From Natronobacterium gregoryi SP2 (lineage in GTDB: Archaea > Halobacteriota > Halobacteria > Halobacteriales > Natrialbaceae), in the NCBI RefSeq assembly GCF_000230715.2, contig NC_019792.1, forward strand, positions 3,224,001 to 3,288,000: 64,000 nucleotides of DNA, in the 5' to 3' direction. Position 1 is the first letter of the stretch. Every line of letters begins with the position of its first letter. The notes below the pieces were generated by a model, which saw only the letters and a list, made by a program, of their open reading frames with translations, had not been told where the DNA came from and did not search any database. The position numbers were made by a program, and so were the translations under genes. This document shows positions 58,829 through 64,000 of this stretch, piece after piece.

Positions 58829-59932
58829 ATGGGAGGAGACCGGCGGGGCGAGCTCGTTCGTCATCTGAGCGAGGAGGAGTTGGATCGTCTGCTGGACGAA
58901 GCAGACGATCCAAAGGTCGTCAAGCGGCTCACCTTTGTCAAACGTCTCTACAAGGGTGCAACGTACGAAGAAGCAGCCGACGACGTTGGGAAATCTGCGT
59001 CGACTGGAAGTCGCTGGGCACGTCGATGGAACGATGGCGGGCTGGGTCAGTTGACACCGAACTTCGGGGGCGGAAGGCCCCCGAAGCTCGGTGACGAGGA
59101 ACAAGAGTGTCTTCTAGAACTTCTCCGGGAGGGACAGCCCTGGAAAGCACAGGAAGTTCACCAGCTCTTGGACGAAGAGTTCGATGTTGAGTACCATCCG
59201 GATTATCTCGGTCGATTCCTCCGGAATCTCGGACTGTCTTACGCTAAACCACGTCCAAAACGTCCCTCACGGCCAGAAAATGCAGATGAAATCCTCGAAG
59301 AACGCGTCGCAGACGCGTTCGACGAGGAAACAGAGACAGCACATAACAAGCGTCCCGAGGATGAGGACGAAGGCTGGGTTCTCGACGACGATATCTGTAC
59401 AGATGGAGGAACTATCGTCGGTTTTTGTGACGCTTCTCATCCGCAACCATACGACAATTCGCATCGACTGTGGTACGTCGATGATCCGACACTCGAACGA
59501 CCGCTGGTGAAGCTTGACGAACCAGCGGTCGGGTGCTATACGCTCAACGGCGAAAGTGTCCTGACCTTTCCTGAAGATCAATCGAAAGAGAACATCTGTG
59601 CCCTATTGGAGGAGGTCCGCGAGCAGAATCCGGGAACGCGGATTCTGCTCGTCTTGGACAACTTCTCGTCTCACATCTGTGAGCACACGCGCAAGCGCGC
59701 ACATCAACTCGGTATCGATCTCGTCTTTCTTCCGGTCGGTTCACCGCATCTCAATCCAATCGAGCAGGTCTGGAAAGTGCTCAAACGGAATGCTTCACCA
59801 ATCGTCGTGGCGAGCGAGAGCGCGTTCCGCACTCTCGCTCGCCGCCTCTTCAACACCCTCACCGATCGACTTGGATTCGCCAAGTCTTGGATCGACCAGT
59901 TCCTCAGTCCATATTTGCAAAAGTTATCTTGA
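58829..59932 (+). CDS. IS630-family transposase, intact
   Basis: A 367-residue single-frame transposase. The N-terminal HTH region includes YEEAADDVGKSASTGSRW, and a second winged helix is around VHQLLDEEFDVEYHPDYL. The DDE domain has IVGFCDAS (Asp), LLVLDNFSSH (Asp) and SPHLNPIEQVW (Glu). It differs from the two-frame element at 7.3-8.4 kb, so it is another IS630 subgroup. The upstream end lies only 11 bases from the end of the IS1595-type element, so its own left terminal repeat is either very close to the gene or disrupted. The true start may be slightly downstream of ATG 58829. Confidence 0.88.
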   Translation: MGGDRRGELVRHLSEEELDRLLDEADDPKVVKRLTFVKRLYKGATYEEAADDVGKSASTGSRWARRWNDGGLGQLTPNFGGGRPPKLGDEEQECLLELLREGQPWKAQEVHQLLDEEFDVEYHPDYLGRFLRNLGLSYAKPRPKRPSRPENADEILEERVADAFDEETETAHNKRPEDEDEGWVLDDDICTDGGTIVGFCDASHPQPYDNSHRLWYVDDPTLERPLVKLDEPAVGCYTLNGESVLTFPEDQSKENICALLEEVREQNPGTRILLVLDNFSSHICEHTRKRAHQLGIDLVFLPVGSPHLNPIEQVWKVLKRNASPIVVASESAFRTLARRLFNTLTDRLGFAKSWIDQFLSPYLQKLS

Positions 59933-60020
59933 TCATTAACGCGCCACCCTTGCCCGCCACGACTTTCAGCTACTGCTGCGGGCTGACCAACAATCCTCTA
60001 CCCATGAGCGATACGGATAT

Positions 60021-61193
60021 TTACGTTCTGCTCGAGAGACAGCCGACGGAGGGCGCGATCTCCTCCAGCGATTCCGACGCCAGCGGACTCGAGAGTTCGT
60101 AGTTCAGCCCACCACAGTCCCAGAACAGGCTCTCGATGCGCCCGTCCCGGTGGTACACCGTGTTCCCCTCGAACTCGAGGTTGGTTTCCTCGAGCACTGC
60201 GGGTTCGAATCGCTGGACCTCTCGAACCGCGAGGAACAGTTCCCGTTCGGGCAGGGCGGGATCGACGTACCACTGCGTCGTGGTGGTGCCGAACCCCTCG
60301 CCCTTCTCGACGATCGTGATCCGATCGAGGACGTACGGTTCGGGGAGCTCGGGCTCCGGAAGCTCGTAGGGAGCTCGTTTCTCCGCAGCCGCTCGAGTCT
60401 CGAAGATTCCCTCCGGTTCGGTACCGATCTCCACGACCTCGGCGTCAGCCGGTGGCTCGTAGCTGAAGGGTCCCCGCTCGAGCCCCGAATCGAGCGCGAG
60501 GTCTTCGTAGGTGACGGTCACGCGATGGAGTATCTCGCCGTCCGCGTCTCGAACGACGTTGCGTTCCTTGACGGGGTACCGATACTCGTCGTCGATCCAG
60601 ATCGATCGCGAAACCGTCGCCTCTTCTGGGTTGTCGACCGGCGTCTCCTCGAGCGGAATCCGATAGGTCGTCTCGCCGACGAGCAGATCGATCGAGCGGT
60701 CTATTTCGACCGAGTTGGGATCGGCCTCGATCCGGTGGGCCGTCCGCCCGTTGACGGTGTCGTGGCCCTCGTAGTCCAGGTCGTATCTCTCGAGCAACTC
60801 CTCGAGAACGAGTCGCGTCCGGTCGGCGACGACGCGATTCGGGTGGTGGCGCTCGGTTACCACGTCGTCCTCCGGATAGGATTCCCAGGTGACCGCCCGA
60901 CTCCTGACCGAGACGGTCCCTGGTGGCGTGTCCGGGTCGTCTGACTCGAGCACTTCGAGTCGCTGTTCGCCGGGCGGTCGCTGGACGATCCGGTCCGTTC
61001 GTTCGACGGTCGACATCGCCGTCGTCATCGTCATCGTTCGCCGGGCCTCGAGCGCGGTTAGCCTGGTACGGGTCTCGAGTGCCTCCCGAAGTAAGTCGTC
61101 GCTCGAGGGCGGCCCGCCAGGATCGACTGCAGGAACTGCGAGACAGCCCGCGAGTCCGAGCGCGCTCGTCGCGAGAAACTGACGGCGGCGCAT
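60021..61193 (-). CDS. LolA-like lipoprotein
   Basis: A 390-residue lipoprotein. MRRRQFLAT with Arg2-Arg4 and the lipobox LAGC (Cys17) suggest Tat export and lipid anchoring. The rest is a beta-rich fold like LolA/outer-membrane lipoprotein-sorting proteins, in two similar halves (about 30-230 and 230-390), the pattern of haloarchaeal LolA-domain proteins. Haloarchaea have no outer membrane; homologues have been connected with lipoprotein maturation or lipid handling at the cell surface, but the role of this one is not known. The stop lies just after the IS630-type element region. Confidence 0.82.
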   Translation of the reverse strand: MRRRQFLATSALGLAGCLAVPAVDPGGPPSSDDLLREALETRTRLTALEARRTMTMTTAMSTVERTDRIVQRPPGEQRLEVLESDDPDTPPGTVSVRSRAVTWESYPEDDVVTERHHPNRVVADRTRLVLEELLERYDLDYEGHDTVNGRTAHRIEADPNSVEIDRSIDLLVGETTYRIPLEETPVDNPEEATVSRSIWIDDEYRYPVKERNVVRDADGEILHRVTVTYEDLALDSGLERGPFSYEPPADAEVVEIGTEPEGIFETRAAAEKRAPYELPEPELPEPYVLDRITIVEKGEGFGTTTTQWYVDPALPERELFLAVREVQRFEPAVLEETNLEFEGNTVYHRDGRIESLFWDCGGLNYELSSPLASESLEEIAPSVGCLSSRT

Positions 61194-61300
61194 ATCGGTT
61201 CGGTTACATCGATTGTTGATAAGTGTACGGGTTCACTAGTCGATTCTGGCATCGTTCTCGAAACCACGAACCTATGTTCTATCCGCCCGGAGTGATTCGT

Positions 61301-62494
61301 ATGTTAGACGTCGATACCGACCTTGCGCCGCTTCGATGCCATCTCGACGCCGCTGGCGTCGACGGTTACTTGATCGACGACGACGCCTCGGACGCAGACC
61401 AGCGGTACGTCTCTGGTTTTACCGCGCCCGATCCGTACCAGACGCTCGTGACTGACGACGGCGTCCACCTGCTCGTCTCCGGACTCGAGTACGGCCGCGC
61501 GAAATCGGACGCCGACGCAGACACCATCACACGTCTCTCTGCCTACGACTATCGGGAACTCGTCGCGAAATACGGCGCTGCCGAGGGGAAGATCCACGCA
61601 CTCGCTGCGTTTCTCGAGGATCATGGCGTCGACTCGGTTTCGGTCCCACGGAACTTCCCGACGGGAACAGCCGACGGGCTCCGTGATCATGGAATCGAAA
61701 TCGACCTCGAGTCCGAGGGGGTCGTCGAGGAGATTCGCGCGATCAAGACCGAACCGGAACTCGAGGCGATCCGGGAGAGCCAGCGCGCTAACGAGGCCGC
61801 GATGGCTCGTGCAGAAGCATTGATCGCCAGTGCAGACGTGGCCGGCGACGGAACGCTGCTCACCACGGACGGCGACCCCCTGACGAGCGAACGCGTCACG
61901 GAGGAGATCGAAGTCACGTTGCTCCGACACGGCTGTGGCCTCGACGACACCATCGTCGCTTGCGGGGTCGACGGTGCAGACCCACACGACCGCGGGAGCG
62001 GCCCACTCGAGGCCGACGAACTGATCGTGATCGACATCTTCCCGCGGAGCAAGGAGACGGGCTACCACGCGGACATGACCCGGACGTTTGCTCGCGGCGA
62101 CCCCGGCGTGGAAGCCCGGCGACGGTACGAAGTCACCCGCGACGCCTACGAGACTGCACTCGAGGCCGTCGAGGCCGGCGTTACGGGTGCGGATGTCCAC
62201 GACGCTGCCTGTGACGTGATCGAAGCGGCCGGCTACGACACCCTGCGCAGCGATCCCGACACCGAGACGGGCTTTATCCACAGCACGGGCCACGGCGTCG
62301 GACTGGACGTCCACGAACAGCCAAGCGTCTCTCCTTCGGGCGGCGAACTCGAGGACGGACACGTGATCTCGATCGAACCCGGTCTTTACGACCCTGGCGT
62401 CGGCGGCGTCCGCATCGAGGACCTCGTGGTCGTCACGGAAGACGGCTACGAGAACCTGACCGACTACCGGGTGGGACTCGAGCCGACGAGTTGA
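61301..62494 (+). CDS. M24-family Xaa-Pro peptidase
   Basis: A 397-residue aminopeptidase P/prolidase-type enzyme cleaving N-terminal residues before proline. The creatinase N-domain (1-130) is followed by the pita-bread fold with metal ligands in IVIDIFPRSKETGYHADMTRT (both Asp), HSTGHGVGLDVHE (His), ISIEPGLYDPG (Glu) and GGVRIEDLV (Glu). ATG 61301 is preferred over ATG 61274, because the first beta strand (LDVDTDLAPL) starts directly; the upstream one would add nine residues. Single gene on the plus strand. Confidence 0.92.
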   Translation: MLDVDTDLAPLRCHLDAAGVDGYLIDDDASDADQRYVSGFTAPDPYQTLVTDDGVHLLVSGLEYGRAKSDADADTITRLSAYDYRELVAKYGAAEGKIHALAAFLEDHGVDSVSVPRNFPTGTADGLRDHGIEIDLESEGVVEEIRAIKTEPELEAIRESQRANEAAMARAEALIASADVAGDGTLLTTDGDPLTSERVTEEIEVTLLRHGCGLDDTIVACGVDGADPHDRGSGPLEADELIVIDIFPRSKETGYHADMTRTFARGDPGVEARRRYEVTRDAYETALEAVEAGVTGADVHDAACDVIEAAGYDTLRSDPDTETGFIHSTGHGVGLDVHEQPSVSPSGGELEDGHVISIEPGLYDPGVGGVRIEDLVVVTEDGYENLTDYRVGLEPTS

Positions 62495-62573
62495 TCGGCC
62501 ACAACTGCCGTCACCCGCTCTCTGTTGTCGTTTCCACTGAACAAGCTATATTCGTCCTCGTCAAAGGAGTGGT

Positions 62574-63032
62574 ATGGGAACGATCGACGTGAACGGGAGC
62601 AACGTGGCCGTCATTCTGGTCGTCGACCAGAGTGCGGGCGACGTTCGGTTGCTCGAGGAAGCGTTCGCCGACGGCAGCGTCGCAAACGCCGTGTACGCCG
62701 TCTCCGACAGTCCGGAGGCGCTCGCGTTTTTGCGGCAGGAAGGCGACTACGAGGACGCGCCGTCGCCGGACCTCGTGCTTCTCGATCTTGGGCTTCCCAG
62801 CCGGGACGGTGGAGGGCTGCTAGCAGAACTCAAGACAGATCCGGAGCTTCGACCGACTCCCGTGATCGTCCTCACCGGTTCGGACGCCGAGGAGGACATC
62901 CTCCGGTCGTACGACCTGAACGCGAACGCCTACATTCGGAAGCCGGTCGAACCCGAAGACTTCCTCACGATCGCTCGAGCCATCGAGGACTTCTGGCTGG
63001 CGCTGGTCGAACTGCCGCCAGACGGGGAGTGA
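62574..63032 (+). CDS. Response regulator (receiver domain only)
   Basis: A 152-residue receiver of the Rcp1-like group. Phospho-Asp is present in LVLLDLGLPSRDG, Thr in VIVLTGSD and Lys in YIRKPVEP. The acidic pocket at the N-terminus reads VVDQSAGD, so the second acidic residue is Gln. That might lower Mg2+ binding or phosphorylation. No output domain; it would act through protein contact with a histidine kinase or other partner encoded elsewhere. It follows the peptidase gene by 79 bases. Confidence 0.9.
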   Translation: MGTIDVNGSNVAVILVVDQSAGDVRLLEEAFADGSVANAVYAVSDSPEALAFLRQEGDYEDAPSPDLVLLDLGLPSRDGGGLLAELKTDPELRPTPVIVLTGSDAEEDILRSYDLNANAYIRKPVEPEDFLTIARAIEDFWLALVELPPDGE

Positions 63033-63082
63033 CGAGACACCAGCGACCGGAGTCGTCGCTGCGACGGCACCGACACAGCCCG

Positions 63083-64000
63083 CTATCGGGCCGACTCGAG
63101 TGCGATCCGCTCGCCGACCTCGAGTCCGCTCCGCAACGCGGCGTGGACTCGTGCTTCGCCAGCGATCCAATCGCCGAGACAGTACAGCCCCTCGCTCTCG
63201 GCGCTTCGAAGCGGGCCGCTGGCCGCGCCATCGTCGGCCAGCGCGTACCGCCAGCCCTGGTGGTCTGTCCAGTCGGGGTCGGTGAGACGGTCGTCCTCGA
63301 GTAACTCGGCCGTGATCGCCGCCAGTTCCGAGAGTGCCTCTTCGGGAGCGGCGTCGTAGTGCTCGGTCGACCACTCGGGACTTGCCTGGACGACCAGCAC
63401 CGACTCGCCGTCCGGGACGTGGCCGGGTTTACACTCTTCGCGTGCGATCCAGCCGATCTCGTGGCCCTCGTCGGTGTTGATTAGCGCGTAGTACGGCACG
63501 TCGCGTTCGAACGGATAGTGGAAAACGCCGGTCCAGATCGTCCGGTAAGGGACGGCGTCGACGGCGTCGACCAGTGTCTCGCGGAGTTCGGCAGCCCACT
63601 CCGCTGTGCGGAGGAGGGCAGCGGTCTGGGGTGCAGGCGGATTCAGCAAGACGATATCGAACGGCCCCCACGCCTCCCCGCTGTCGTCCTCGAGTCGCCA
63701 GACGCCGTCGTCCCGGCGCAATCGCTCGACGCGGATGCGCCGATAGACGTCCGCGTCGGTCCGGTCGAACAGCCGTTTCGCGATCTGGGTCAGTCCCTGC
63801 CGGTAGGTCCACCTGTGCTCGTCGCTCTCCCGGCCCGGCGATATCTCGCCGTCGCGATCGAACGTCCAGATGGGTTCGTCGATCTCGACCAGCCCGTCCG
63901 TCTCGAGCGTCCCAGTGAGCAGTTCAGTAACTCGTTCGTCCGCGGATTTGACGTAGTTGGCCCCGTAGTCGTAGACGACGCCGTCGCGACGCCGCGTCGC
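63083..64000 (-). CDS. FAD-dependent oxidoreductase, renalase-like (runs off right edge)
   Basis: The C-terminal 306 codons of an NAD(P)/FAD-dependent oxidoreductase similar to renalase. VVYDYGANYVK near the right edge is the first conserved substrate-binding motif, and the FAD-binding tail is LYCLGDWIAGEARVHAALRSGLEVGERI. The N-terminal dinucleotide-binding domain lies outside the window. Substrate could be a dihydronicotinamide or an amine; unknown. Convergent with the response regulator gene, 50 bases apart. Confidence 0.85.
   Translation of the reverse strand, partial: ATRRRDGVVYDYGANYVKSADERVTELLTGTLETDGLVEIDEPIWTFDRDGEISPGRESDEHRWTYRQGLTQIAKRLFDRTDADVYRRIRVERLRRDDGVWRLEDDSGEAWGPFDIVLLNPPAPQTAALLRTAEWAAELRETLVDAVDAVPYRTIWTGVFHYPFERDVPYYALINTDEGHEIGWIAREECKPGHVPDGESVLVVQASPEWSTEHYDAAPEEALSELAAITAELLEDDRLTDPDWTDHQGWRYALADDGAASGPLRSAESEGLYCLGDWIAGEARVHAALRSGLEVGERIALESAR

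Noticed and set aside
1-64000. CRISPR array or rRNA operon
   Set aside because: No series of regularly spaced direct repeats and no rRNA-like stretch was seen anywhere in the window.

Overview
The window is a chromosome segment of a halophilic archaeon (class Halobacteria). Most of it is GC-rich. The predicted proteins are strongly acidic, many genes have a TATA box about 25-30 bases before the start codon (leaderless-type promoters), and it carries haloarchaeal hallmarks: a tRNA-Trp whose intron has box C/D guides, a PGF-CTERM surface protein, Cdc48-type AAA ATPase, bacterio-opsin-activator-like HTH regulators, and Tat-exported lipoproteins. Frequent CTCGAG in coding DNA fits a Natrialbales-type haloarchaeon; that rank is inference.

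Layout. 0-2.5 kb: 5' part of IMP dehydrogenase (cut by the left edge), a membrane protein and intron-containing tRNA-Trp. 2.5-9.7 kb: an A/T-richer accessory segment directly after the tRNA, with a lone 1294-aa type IIG restriction-methylation enzyme, an IS630-type insertion sequence, an ISH8-like transposase remnant and short palindromic repeats. 9.8-15.6 kb: aldehyde ferredoxin oxidoreductase, a thioredoxin, very small zinc-ribbon and HTH proteins, and a PGF-CTERM protein. 15.6-28 kb: Lhr-type helicase, a receiver protein lacking its phospho-Asp, phosphatidylserine decarboxylase, Cdc48, an HD phosphohydrolase, an MFS carrier, a ComEC-like metallo-beta-lactamase lipoprotein coupled to DUF3006, and a Nudix hydrolase. 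28-30 kb: a hairpin-rich non-coding stretch and an ornithine cyclodeaminase/alanine dehydrogenase homologue. 30.2-34.7 kb: a compact cluster (membrane protein, ParB-like protein, CDP-alcohol phosphatidyltransferase, PTPS/QueD-like enzyme, GT4 glycosyltransferase, convergent methyltransferase) with no obvious textbook pathway.

36-47 kb is an anaerobic respiration block: hybrid cluster protein with a palindromic operator and a leader ORF, divergent from an NrfD/PsrC - four-cluster ferredoxin - Tat-exported molybdopterin oxidoreductase operon, then a TorD chaperone overlapping an Mrp/ApbC Fe-S carrier, with a small bat-type HTH regulator nearby. The membrane module would pass quinol electrons through the Fe-S subunit to an external Mo enzyme; TorD and Mrp would serve its maturation; Hcp would deal with nitrosative or redox stress. 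47.7-53.3 kb: a complete peptide/nickel-type ABC importer with two fused ATPases. 53.4-64 kb: acyl-CoA dehydrogenase, a large membrane protein, a RIO-like kinase, an HTH regulator, two insertion sequences (IS1595 and IS630) side by side, a LolA-like lipoprotein, an M24 peptidase, a response regulator and a renalase-like oxidoreductase cut by the right edge.

The most distinctive non-coding signal is a set of about 80-100 bp palindromic elements at the 3' ends of genes. Two related 88-bp families occur as tandem pairs whose terminal CTAG supplies the stop codon of cdc48 at one locus and of hcp at another.
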